From NCBI GenBank assembly GCA_024734555.1, contig JANPWX010000168.1, positions 551,258 to 615,257 on the forward strand: a stretch of DNA of 64,000 nt, in the 5' to 3' direction. The DNA is from Trochalopteron elliotii. Its lineage: Eukaryota > Chordata > Aves > Passeriformes > Leiothrichidae. The position numbers and the translations under genes were made by a program. Each line of letters starts with the position of its first letter. The first letter of the stretch is position 1. The notes beneath the pieces are model-generated. The model was not told the DNA's origin, did no database searches, and was given only the letters and a program-made list of their open reading frames with translations. Positions 37,075 through 49,800 of this stretch are shown here, in pieces.

Positions 37075-40000
37075 GTTAGGGTTTGACTTTATTTCAAAGC
37101 CCAAGAAACTGGGTAAATTAGGCTGTGATGGAGCTTGAGACTGCTGTGCTGAAAGTGCTGCTGTGGTGTTGGTAGCTTACAGGTGGCTTACATGTACTTA
37201 CATCCTGTGCCATCATATCAGAGCAGACATTCCCTTCATGTTACTAAGCCCATAGGGACTGGAAAAAGCATTTTAAAGGAAACTAAAGGTCTTCTGATAT
37301 TGGTGCTCTGTATCCTATGTCTTACGATTTCCCCCCAGAAAATTTAAACATTAAATTCTGTCCACCTAGAAGAATGAAAAATGGGCTGAATTTCAGTTTT
37401 TCAGGCAATGCTGTAAGAAGTTCTGGGTCTGGGCTGGCTGTGCACTGTCCATGGAGAGACCCACCAAGAACTCCCCATCTGCATAGGCCACAGGCTTCAG
37501 CCTTCTCTGCTGAGCTCTGTTGAACAAGAAGTGAACAAAGCACTTGATTTAAAAAGAAAAAAAAAGAAAGGAACAAGTGATTTATTTGTGATGCCAAAAG
37601 CAATCACCTTACACGTTGAAGGATGACATTTACTTAGATAAATTACGTTATTCATGCAGTCCTGGTTAATCTAATAGCCTTACTAAAACTGCACTTAAGT
37701 TCTTTTGCTGGCCTGTTGCTGCTGCGAATTTTGCACAGAAATCAAGCTGCAGAAAGTTGATTTTAAATTATTTAATTATAAAATAGCTCTCAGAGCAAAG
37801 TAAAGAGACTAGCTGCTACCTGCCAGTTCCAGGTGCTGTGGAGTGAAGTCCACGGAAGCAGAGCAGCCGGGCTGTACCTTGTCACAGCCTCAGAGGAAAG
37901 AAACTGGATGTTGCCTGGTAACAGGAACTGTTGCTTTTCTTTTTCCAGAGGTTTAGCAAACAGCTGAAGCAACCAATTTGGGGAGCAGCATAAGGTTTGA
38001 AAAGAACAAATAGCTGTTGAGGAAAAAACAGTCAAAGAGTGAGATCAGAGATTGTTACTTGGATACAGCAAAAGCCAACACAACAGAAGGGCTGAGAGGA
38101 GAGGCAAAGGCGAAATAACAGAAGACTTATTTGAGCTCTGGGAGTATTTTTTAAAATGGCTTTTTTTTTTTTTTTGTGCTTGTACATCTAGTGTCAATGC
38201 AACTCTTCTACACCTGGTGATCCAAAAACGTTTTTTAGAAAACTTTTGGTGCAAGTCTTCACCAAATCAATCACCTTCCAATCACTCCTCCTTGGTCAGA
38301 TTTTCATGTTTATCTTCCACTATATTTTTTACTCTTTATTTGCTCTTCAGAAGGAGTTTCTTTTGTTATACCTCATATGAAGTAAGGATGGTACTGGTTT
38401 CAAAAATGGCAATTTCACTGAGACAACTGGGCCACTTGACACACCTGTGTTACTGATCCTGTGTGCCTGGTGCCTTGTGACCTGCAGTTTCAGATAGAAG
38501 ACACTATATCATTAACACTAAATAATAATTTTTCTTCATAATCACAAAGGTTGCAGAAACAGATGGCAAATTTTGCTCATGTGAGCAAAATGAAGGTTGG
38601 AGGTCCTTTTTTAATCAAAGAACACAGAAATAGTGATGCTGTCTTGGAGATTTCTTCCTTTAGAAGTGCTGGTTTGAGTTCTATTTTACGGGTGAGGGAG
38701 ATGCATGGGACTTGTCATCTCAGATTTTCACTGTGGTTCCTTTCCATCCATGTGGCAAATGGACATTGCTGAAGTTTTCCTGTAGATCAGATCACAGAGA
38801 CAAATGATCAATGAATGTAGAACAAAAAGGTTTATTTTTGATGGCTTTGCCATAAGTATGCAAGTTTACAGGTGTGAGTTATCCTAGAGAAGACAGCTTG
38901 GCTCTTGGTTGCTGATGGTACCTATATAGATTAGAGTATATATGATATTATATAGATTAGAATTACTTCAAACACTTTTACCTTTGTTGTATTTACATTT
39001 TCACTAACAAGTTGCAGCTTTATCTCACAATTCAACAACAGGTTGTGCAACTTCCTCTTTGGTTCATGCAGCATTTCTAATGGAGATCTCCCAAAATATC
39101 TTGCTGGAAGGGAAATGCAGCATAAGGAGCTAGGTATGAATACATTTCACAGTGCAGCAGGCTTTTTGAGGTAACTTCTTTTTGGTGCTGCCTTGTGATT
39201 ACCGTGAGCAGATATTTACAAAGATACTCTGCTGAGTTTCCTTAATGTGAGATGCCACTGACCATCATAACCTACACTCAAGATCTGATATCACCATTGT
39301 TGTGATACATATAGATTTTCACTCCTTTCCATCTCTGTTTATGCTAGTTTCTTCCTCTTTCAGTTTTTCAGATTGCACACCATTTTTTTTCCACTCACGT
39401 AGAAAATCTCATTTCTGTACAATCATTTTTCTCTTTCCATATTGCTAGGTATGAAAAGATAAATCAAATGTGTAAGGCTTGGAAAACTCTAACCCCTTTT
39501 CTAAAGAAACAATATTTAGGTTCACTGCCTAGCTGTCAGATTTATTCATCCCTCTCCTAAAGCTATTTCAATCTGCTGTAATTCTTTTGAAAATTGTTAC
39601 CTTTTATTTAAAGTGAAAAAACTGTGAAGAAATGTGCCCTCCAAAAAAAAAGTAAATTCTTAGAGGACACAAAATAATAATTTCATAATTTAAATATTAT
39701 TAAAGAAGCAAATACACATATTTTCCACTGGGTTGTGTAATTTTATATAGTATTACAGCTCATTATTTTTGTGTATTACTATACAATTCACCTGTAGTTA
39801 CTATATTTGATAATTAAAAGCATCTACTTGCAAAGAATAATGCAAGTGCAAGTGTCAAAAATACTGACATAACATTAAAAATCTTTTGTTAATAAAATGT
39901 GAGGAGTTTGTACTGAAGGATGAAAGTTGCAGCTTTTGGCTTTCCTTCACTTGACATATTTTAGACTTAATTCAGTAGTCATTGACATCTGTGGATCAGG

Positions 40001-40117
40001 CTTTTTTTTACTTTCCACAGCATTCAATGAACATACTGTACATGCCTTGCTTTTTTTTAACACACTACTGGCCCCATAAGATGAGAGATTTGCTTTTTTA
40101 CTTTCCTTGCTCTGGAA
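37075..40117. other. unique DNA, no gene seen
   Basis: No recognised exon or repeat. A T-run lies at about 38160-38175. A 134-codon plus-strand frame (38052-38456) passes through that T-run as poly-phenylalanine and is not credible as a gene. Confidence 0.5.
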
Positions 40118-40188
40118 CTATTCTATTCTATTCTATTCTAGTCTAGTCTAGTCTAGTCTAGTCTAGTCTAGTCTAGTCTATTCTATTC
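40118..40188 (+). repeat. pentanucleotide microsatellite (TTCTA)4-(GTCTA)8-TTCTA
   Basis: Four TTCTA units (40121-40140) are followed by eight GTCTA units (40141-40180) and a final TTCTA. The array is free of other interruptions. One base change in the unit has spread as a contiguous block, as slippage would produce. Likely length-polymorphic. Confidence 0.97.
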
Positions 40189-43100
40189 CGATTCTGATTC
40201 CTGAAGTGACTGAATAGCTTTATTTGGGAGTATTCCACTTAAATAAGTGAACCTTTTTAAAGTGAAAGTATTCACTCAAGGGTGGAATCTACTCTTTGTA
40301 AATAACCTTAGAATGTGTGGAAAAAAAGAGTTTGAGGAGTAATTTAAGTCTCCAGAGTTAAGTTATGCTATTGGCTATTGTGCAGACACTTCAGAACACT
40401 TCTGTGAAAACTTCTTTTTAAAATTTTTGGAAGTTTCTAAAAGGAACATTACTAATCTTGGAAATTTATTACAGTGTAAACTTACCTAGCAGCTGACTCT
40501 GCACCTGCATTTTTCTATCAGAGAAATTTTGGCTATGCAGCAAACATAGGTTTGCACCTACACTCTATCTTAAAATGACCGAAAAAAATCTATAGATCTT
40601 TTATTTTTCATTTCTCAATATGATGAGCCAGCTGGCACAACTGACAGGCTGTTCATGTGGAGTTGTGGTTCTTCCAGAAGATTTCCTGTAAAAATAATCC
40701 GTGTGTATTGAGATGTACTCAACTAAGAGATTTCCGTGTCTCAAACCATTTTCAGTATATGGTATTAAAAGCTTATCTGGTATTTTCAACTTGCTAAACT
40801 TTGAGATTTTATTTTAATGACATACAACCTAGGAATTTTGGCTCTGGTGAATAATCAACTGCAAGAGTAACCTCTTTTTTTAGATGTCTTGTAAAGCACT
40901 TAAAAGCCAATGGAGTGCACTGTTCTATTGGCTTGTTAAAATAATTCACCAAAATAGCAGATGTTCAACCAGCTACAGGCAATCATGTTGTGCATCATAG
41001 CTGCATATGCAAACCTACAGACGTGTGGGCCACATTAAACTGCTGAGCCCCTGGTGAACATAATCTCAAGGAAAAAAAATGAAACAAAATGTAAAGAACT
41101 AAGCTAAAAGGAATTCCTTTCAGCAGTCCTCCCATTGGTGCAGTGCCATTAGGAAAGGCTAAGCTACTCCTGGGTGTTCAAATGGCTCATAAGGGCTTTC
41201 TCTGTATTGCACTACCTTGTTGTCATAGGCATGATAGTTTTGCTACTGTTAAATTTGGAACCTTAATCCAAGACCTAGCTGCAAGAATTAACTGGCTAAT
41301 CCCAGGACTGCCTAGATTTCTGTCAATACAGTCCACATGCCAAGTACAGTTTTACTTATGGCTATGCCGAGAAATGTCAAATTCTGTAAAAGACTGGGGA
41401 TTTTGTTGCTTGAATCTTGCCACCATTCATGAAGGGAGAGTTCCTCTGCCTTTTTCCCTTGGAGGCCAACACTCACTGATGCTGACCCTCAACACAGTGA
41501 AGCACATGGGCATCCTGTTTAACCAATGGTTTGGTGATCAGACCATCTGCCTGGGGTGTGAGAGTCTGTGCTTTAAAATATCTGTCTGCTCTGGAGTCAG
41601 ATCAGAGCAGTTCCACTTTGCATTAAATATTTATTAGGCCCCTGAGTGAGAAAGAGGGAGAGAATGACTGATTCTATTTCAGTAGACAAGAGGCTGGGAC
41701 AATAAACTGCAGTATAAGAAAGAAAGTTCCGTATAGGTTCTTATTCCGGGGAAAGGGTTTAAGATAAAACCATCCACAGCGTCCTTTTCTTTGTCTGTGC
41801 TCTCTGCTAAGCTTGAAATTTGTCCTTGATGTACATGAACTTGTCCTGTTCTTGCATCAGATGCTGTGACACACATTGGCTATGAATTTTGCTTTCATGC
41901 ATTGGGTGTAGTCATTACTTTTAAAACTACTAATAATAATAACATCTATTTTTTTTTCATAGTTTCTAATCAAATATTGCTGTTCTATTTACTATCCAAA
42001 AATTTTACCTGTTTATGCTGGGCAGGATAAATGTTCCATGAAACTGATTTCTGGAGTTCTATTGATTTGTGAGTTGACTGGGTTTTTTTTAAATTCAAAT
42101 CTTTACCCCATACTGATGTCAATGCCTGTGATTTTATTAAATGAAGCAAGTCCTGCTGAAACTCTATACAGGTATGAGCCCATACTAAACTGGCAGCTTT
42201 CCTAGTGAGGAGAGTTCATTCAAGGCTGTAGGTCAGTATTTAATATCCTCCAAGAGAATGATTCCATCTTTATGAACCATTCTCTTTCCCTAGGTCGCCT
42301 TGAGAGATAGAACAGATAAACAGTTGACTAAACCAAAAAGGCTCAATAAGACTTTAGAGATGCCTAGGGGATTAGAAAAGGAAACTATCTTATGGCACAG
42401 AAACAGTATAAAGAGGGGCTAAAACTCACAAACCCAGCGAGTTTCCATGGTAAGTTCCCCAGGAGAGAGAGCAAAAAGGCAGAAAGCACAGTTTCCAGGG
42501 ACTTCCAGAAGTCCTCAGTGGCTTCAGTGACCTGGGAGCGTGGGCAGTTTAGAACCAGACCAATGAACAAAGGTCAACTTCGGCATCATCTGCTGTGCTA
42601 CAAATTTCTATCCTTCAAATCCTTGCTTCCATCCATATGTAAAAATCCACTGAAGCAGGTGCAGCAGGGGAGGGGAGGGTGAGCTGCCAAGCCTGAGGGC
42701 CACGAGGACTTGTAGTGAGAGATCTGTCCACAGCGCTGTAACCTAAGCACTGGGTTTGAGATGCTTGGCAAAGCTGCTGAGCATCAGAAGGTGGCAGCAT
42801 TGACGAAGGAAATGAGCAGAGAAGATGAATTAAAGTAAATATTGATATACATTCTGGCTTTTTTTACTTTGCACAAAAGTAGTATTGTAGCAAGAAAAAG
42901 TTAATAAAAAAATTGAAGGCAAAATAGACCTTATCGTGTCTCTCTTGATGAGCAGACCACTGAGTTAAACAGTATGTCATTGTTAATTAAGGTGGCTATC
43001 TAAACACCCTGTGCATTTATTACTGGTGAACACAGTTATTAAAGTCACAAGTGTGTGGCAAACAGACTTTTTGCCCATATTAAATTTTATTTGGTGTTGA

Positions 43101-43656
43101 AGTTATTGTATCCCTAATGAAGGCTAAGTTGAGATATACTGGTCCAACAGGAAGCTCAGTGGGGTGTGGTTTTGCTCAAACCATTGACTCTTAGATCCTC
43201 AGTAGGCAGGAAGACCTGTGTTTGACATTACTGGCACTGCTCTGGACTGTGGTATGTTTGGCCTTTTTGATGCAAGACTTGTCAATACCAAGGGTGTTCT
43301 GATACCATGGAAGGGACCCCTTGCACATTTGCTCTGGAGTTCAGCCTAAGCCCGCTCAACATGGATTTGTATGTGAATAACACGAGAGCAAACAGAGTTT
43401 ATGCTCTTCTTCTGGAGAAGTGTGGTATTTGTCTGACTCTCGATGCAGCATCTTGAAACAACAAAGCCCTGGCATTCATGGCTGAGGTAGATTGTTGGTG
43501 AGTGTGGGCTTAAGGGTGTATGTATGGAGAACCTTCCTGTTATAGACACAAAGAAGAAGTTAAATTACTTCTATTGGTTTGAAAAGAACTTCCTAATTGG
43601 GAGCCAGCTGTAACAGGCAGTTGTGACAACCTCACACAGTATCTCACAAGAAAAGG
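40189..43656. other. unique DNA, no gene recognised
   Basis: Holds the longest open frame not explained by a repeat: 164 codons on + at 41143-41637. It shows no signal peptide, domain or family motif I recognise, and a frame of this size is not surprising by chance in 64 kb. A slightly GC-richer patch lies at about 42650-42810. No repeat family seen. Confidence 0.45.
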
Positions 43657-43805
43657 GGTTTCCCATATTTTCTTTCTTTTTTCCTCTTTTTCCTCTTTTC
43701 TTTTTTTTTTTCCTATTTTCCATTCTCTCCCCGCCCCCACCTTTTCCCCTTTTTTTCACCTTTTCTTTTTCTCCCATTTATTTTTCCATTTGTTTTCCTC
43801 CTTCC
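43657..43805 (+). repeat. long polypyrimidine tract (polypurine on minus)
   Basis: About 150 bp of almost uninterrupted C/T on +, with runs such as 'tttctttcttttttcctctt' and 'tctccccgcccccacctttt'. The minus strand is correspondingly purine-rich, with a cluster of G runs around 43730-43750. The lysine- and glutamate-rich open frames on minus and phenylalanine-rich ones on + are by-products of the composition. Confidence 0.9.
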
Positions 43806-46800
43806 TGTCAAAAGAAAAATAAGCACTTCATTTTTTATTTTCAGCTTTCTCCTGCTTTCTTTTCTCACTCTTCAGACTTTCAGCCTTGGGTATCACAGAC
43901 CACAGGATACATTGTTCACCAGTTTCATTTTTGCAATAGCACAGGTCCACAATGCGGAAATTGAAAGGAAAATCCGACTTCATGTCGGTGTGACAGCCAC
44001 TTCCTCAGCTTTTTACCTACTTCCTGATAGCTCTCATGGATTTATTGTAGCATGTTCATTGTTTGCTCCAACTTGGTTATTCCTGTTTGTAATAGTCTTC
44101 CCCAAAAATCTTCTTAAAATTTAGGAATACCATGGCAAGATTTTGTATGTATAATCTATCCCTTTCACTGAATCTCTTCTTGTTTGAAACCTCATTCAGC
44201 ATTCCACTATGAGCTATCAGCCTCTGCAGAGAACTGAGCTTCACCTTTTGTCTTGTTTCCATTTTCTGCTCAGGTTTTTTCATTCTCTATTGAGACTTAA
44301 TTTCTTCACATTTTTTCTTATTATCAGGTTATGTGGGCATATATACATATCTCCTGTTTCTGTGTATAAAAATAGGCATATAAATTCATATCTGTATTTA
44401 TATATTTTGGATGTCTTGATGTTTACCACATAGAACAAAGAATTGGATTCCTTCCACTTCTGTCCTGTTGAGAATTTAGCACTCAATCATCTTGTCAATG
44501 AAAATCTTGTCACTAACTTTAAGAGGTTTGACTCCATAGAACTTAAGGTTAAAAATTTGACAAACTTGCCTCTTGGCAAGGTGTTTATCTTCCTTCATAT
44601 ATGCTTGTTGTTGATGGGAAGGGAAAGAGTATCCAAAAATATTTTTCATATCATCCCTATAGGATTCTAGGTTATAGTACTGTTCTCTAGTTTACTCCTG
44701 CAGCAGCTGAACAGATGAAGAAATATAGGGATGATCTGCCTTCTGAAAAGTTTATTTAATGATCTGTGCCCTGCCTTAGGTTCAGCTTGCCACCCAGACA
44801 ATTTGCCATTACTCATGTGAGGCCATAGTCATGATAGAGAAGTGAAAATCCTATATCACGTAACTGGCATGACTTAGAAAAAATTTATGCATCAAGTCCA
44901 AGCGGGTGATTGTGGCAATCTGCATAGAGTGCTTGGGTTTTGTGGCTATGTCAGTACACGGGATAAGTTCACTCTGTTATTCTTTTCTGCAGTTTGGATT
45001 TTGCACTGCTTTTTGTACTTCCCTGGTCCAGCTTCTCAAAGGTGATAGTTAAAATGCCTCTTCTGTGTTGCAACACCTCAGACTGACTTAGAGAGTTTGG
45101 TACAAGTAACCTACAATCACTGAGCTCTTAGACATCTGATTTCCCTATTTCCAGGAAACCTGAGCTGGGTTTGTATAAAATACCCATATTAATTTAAAAG
45201 AAATACTAAAAGCCTGCTGGCCTTGAAGCCATTCTGATCATCATCTAGTAGCAAAAACTTTAAAATTAAATTTCTGTAGGAATTAAGTCCACCAGTAGTG
45301 TTATGTTTAAAATTCATACTAACTTCAAACCTTTTGTCCAAGCGCCTCAGCTAGCTTTTTATGCTGCAACTTTTGTGTGCATAATTAGATTTCTATGGAT
45401 TTTCTTCTGATATTGTGTTTATAATCTTATCAGAGCAATATATTGTGTCATTGTAAGTACTTATTATGTACTATAAGCCAAGAACAACGCCTCTTTGTCA
45501 TAGTCTACTTGTCTGGTAGTCAATGTGTATTGTATGCTGCACACAGCAAAAGGATTCAGCTATTAGGTTATAAAATTAGCATTCTTAAAAGACGGATTGC
45601 AGAGTGTGAAGGATTTCTTGAAGATTCCTGGAACATGACAATTACTTTTGAATGAAAATCTTGTAGCAGATTAATCTCTTCACGATGCCTGTCATTTTGC
45701 AAGTGTTATTATGGTAGACAAATAGGAGTGGGTATTTCATAGCAAGAATCTTACATTTTTCAGATAATTGGGGTATGTTCACCCATGGAAGCTAAAGGTA
45801 CAAGAGTTTACTCTTAAGAGAGTCAATTATCACGGTGCTAAACACCCATTTGCAGTTAGAGCTAGTGTTGCAGTACTTGCTGCAATACTGTTGGAGCTAT
45901 AATGATAATATCTCTTTATGAAGTAGGGGTTGCAGTTTCTCGGGTATAAGAAACAACCTTGGTTGTAACATAGTATAGAAATAAGGTGTTTTTAATATGG
46001 TAGAAACTGGGTATTCTTCTTCTTTTCAACTGTGGCATGTGAACACAGAAATTATTTTTGGGAATAATTCAATGACTTACAGTTCACTGTTAACTCAAAG
46101 TTCCTTTGTGATTTCAGTTCTTTTTCTGAGTTAAGGGTGAAGAGGAATATAATTTTCTGGTCAGCTAAGTCACAGGTACAATATTCAGTTTTTAAATTAT
46201 GACATCCTTATCTCTTAACACATTTTTACCATGATGCAGTGAATCATAGCTTTCTTCATGTTGGTTCAACAGCAACGATCACATTTATTTCATTCAATTC
46301 AACATGAAACAGGAAATTTGGTTTGCTTGGGAATTCTATTTATCCCACTGGCACATGTAAGCTGTCCTCTTCAAAGAGGGATAGTTATATTTTCGCTGGT
46401 GGGTGTCCTCCATATGATGCTGTTAAGATAGGGATCAAATCAGCCTTTAGAGTGCTAGGATCTCAGTCTAGAACTAGCTTTGTAACACTCAAGAAATTTA
46501 TCAGTCTGTTTTAGAGGTGGAAATGCTATAAGGGAATATGTTTCCACATGCAAGCATTCCTGTATTCATGTATTCTCTTTCCAGGTGCCAGGTCAACAGG
46601 CTCCCTGTCTGTGTTACTCTGCTCCAGATGTTAATTGGGATTCCCTTTGTGTAGTCTTGCCTCATTTTTCCTCCCTTCACTTTAGCTAATACTATTTATT
46701 TTCTCTTTTTTTGCTGGATGATTTGTTCATTACCAGGATGTCATCATATTAAACTGTCAGGAGAATGGCTAATGATGAAATTATCAGCAGGTGCCATCAC

Positions 46801-49800
46801 CCGGTTCATTGCTGAATAGCTTGACTACACATCTGCTTGGTGACGATAGCTCTGCTAGCCAGGTGTCTGATTGTGTCTATCTCCCATTCCCCAGGCCCAT
46901 TTTTCCACTGTTTTCTTTCAAAATCTGTAGGGTTTTGTCAGCTAAAATTTTGGGGTTGAGCAGATGGGGTGTTTGGGTAACAGTACAACAAAGTTTATGC
47001 CACTGTGACAAGTGCAGGGATTCATTTTGCTGAGGGGTTTGTGATGATTGTGGGTCAGAGGCTCAGTGGGAGCAACTTTGTCCAATTTGGGCAGCAGTGG
47101 TTGGAGGTGAAGTACCTTAAAATGCCCTTCCATCTCAACAGACATGACTTCTGATCTTGGGGCCATCTGAAGTAAAAAAATGATGCCAACCAAATGAAAT
47201 AGCCACTGATCTATTCTACAGTATCAGATGCAGAAGTAACCATTGTGTTACCAAGAGTTGCAAGGTAAGCTTTTCCTTACACTGGCCCTCAGTACCAGTG
47301 AACTGGTTAGCATTTAGTTAATATCCTGGACTTTGAGGTCTCCCAGAGTTATTATATGGTTATTTTTTGGTCTGACTTTGCCACACCCAGATGCAAATGT
47401 TACGAATAAACATAAGGGTTTTGGTTTTTTGTAGGCGGGGTGGAGTGCTGAAGCTTTTTTTTTACCTTTCTTCCTTTCTCTGCTTGTCCCACAGTGGTTG
47501 TTCTAGCTGCCAGCTGCTTTTGTTTTACTAGCAGCTCATTCTTCCACAGAGAAGTGTGAGGGATGCAATGCCCAGGTTGCTGCACTGCTCTACTTTTAGA
47601 AAAGGTACTGCTGCCTGAAGTTGAACAGTTTAGCATAATAGCCAGACCTTGACATCTTACAGCCTACAGATATTTTGTGTTTTTATTAAAGCAAAGTGAT
47701 TACATTCACAACTTATATTTGTGTTTTATTTATTTACTCTTCAAGCTTCTCTGGTTTTGCAGAGGGAACCCTTAAACTGCTATTTAAGTCTCAAAGACCA
47801 CAAGGCAAATAAGAGGATCCCTCAGATTGCTCTCTAAAGCTCAGGACACTGGACTGTGACTCACAATTCTGAGTAGTTGAGATAGACAGACTCAATACTG
47901 TCAGTCTCACTTCTCTCAGCTGTTAGCTGCTTTGCAGTAGATAGGACAAACTAGAGAGCTCAATGGTGTGAATCACTACGTTTTTCCTAGCAGAGGAAGG
48001 TCTGCAGACAGTGAACACAATCCTGAAAAGAATAATGGAGCATTAATTGACACAGTCATGTTTTCAAAGAGTATTCATGGCATACTGATATCCTGCCAAA
48101 CAGCATTGCTGTGACTATAAATTGCAGTTACTTGTAGTAAACACTTTATTTTCCCTCTGATTTTCCTCCTTTATGCCTTTAAAGTCTACTCAGGAAGTGC
48201 TTTGCCTTTTCTTAGGACACTTAGCAGCCGTAAACTGAGAGCACAATCACTAATTCCCCTTTTGCTTAAATAAAGAAACCCTGTATTTGGCATAAAATAT
48301 GCCATATAAATGAACAAAACTGTATTGTAAAGATTCTCACTGAATTTCATTCTACAAGATTGTCTGCAAAGTCCTCTTTTTAAACTTAATATATAAGGAG
48401 AAAACTATACTGATTTTTGTAGGTACAGGTCATTCTTGTAGAAAGGGTGGTCTGTTATTTGAAGTCAGAGCAACATAGTGGAATTACGTGTAAAAGTGGA
48501 AACACAGGCCTCAATATTCAAACCTGTCTGTTAAAAACTAGTGTATGAATTCCTGGTTAGGCATGAGAACTGTGAAGTCTAATATTTTGTTGCACTTAGC
48601 TGATTCATTCTAGCCAAATTTGTCTGAAGTAGTTGTTAGCAGTTCTAACTCCTACCTGGGTGGGCACTTGGCAAGGGTATTTCAAGTCTAGTCAATCCTA
48701 TTGTGCATAAATATATGAAGGCAAAACTTTATATTTATGTGATTGCACATCTGAATTTAAGAACTGCTCACAGTTGCTCAGGAGAGAAACATGGAGGTTG
48801 CTTGTAGCTGTATATTTTTGTTAGAACTAAGCAAATTATTTTGGAACTGAAAATGAAAATGAAAAGAAGTTTACTGAAAGTTTCATTACTTTCCTCTTCT
48901 TTAGCCTTTCTTTCTTAGTGTCAATTAATTAGAATCTTATTAACAAAATAATTCAAGTTTCTTCGTGAGGTGCTGTTACTCTGGGGAGGCACAACTCACT
49001 TCCTGGGATGTAGCTCCCTGAAAGGGCAGTATATTTTATCATATGAAGAGGGATCCAGCCTTCAATAGTCATTTAATTTTTATATGTGGTCTACAAATGT
49101 CTTTCAGAGCAATTTTAAATTGGGACCATTATGTTCTTTAGTATATACTATGCATTACTATTGTTATGCATTACTATTATTTACTATGTATTGCTCAGTG
49201 TTTGGTGTTTATCTAGTCCGTAGCAAGCACAGACTGAAAAAAGCCCCATCGTCTAAAATCTATCAAATTTATAAAGCCAATGTCTTGGAGTCTGTACAGA
49301 AACTGCAGTTTTCATTTTTTTGACTACAATCATTACCAGATACAAAAATTAAATACAAATTAACAGCTGTCATGTGTTCCCCATCTCCCCCCTGCCATTA
49401 TTTCTTTGACCAAGCTACCAGGAAGTTACTTAATGCTGCTGTTCATGTCAGGACTCTGCATAAGTTCCTTCCAGGATTATTTTATGAGAAAAATGGTTTT
49501 TGTAAAATATTTTAAATTTGCTTTGTCCACATATCACTTCTTTTGATCAGGAAACACTTCCTGTACAAGCTGCTATCTACATGCGTTTCTCATTGCAGAG
49601 AAGAGAATAATTGATCTCCTTTTGATGATTTGTTGCTTCACAGAGCTGACATTCCATCTTGAGCATGCCCTTCTGCAGCAAGGAGTTGAATGAAGGCTCA
49701 ATTTCTCTGTTTCTGCCTCAAAAAAATGCAAAACTGCGTGCCTTGTCTTGTTGGAAGTAAATGCTTCAGAGACAGCTTGATGCAGAACTGAATCTGGATT

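Noticed and set aside
38052..38456. 134-codon plus-strand frame with a hydrophobic stretch
   Set aside because: The apparent membrane segment is poly-phenylalanine from a T run; no other support.
43571..43777. Lysine/glutamate-rich minus-strand open frames
   Set aside because: They simply translate the polypurine strand of the low-complexity tract.
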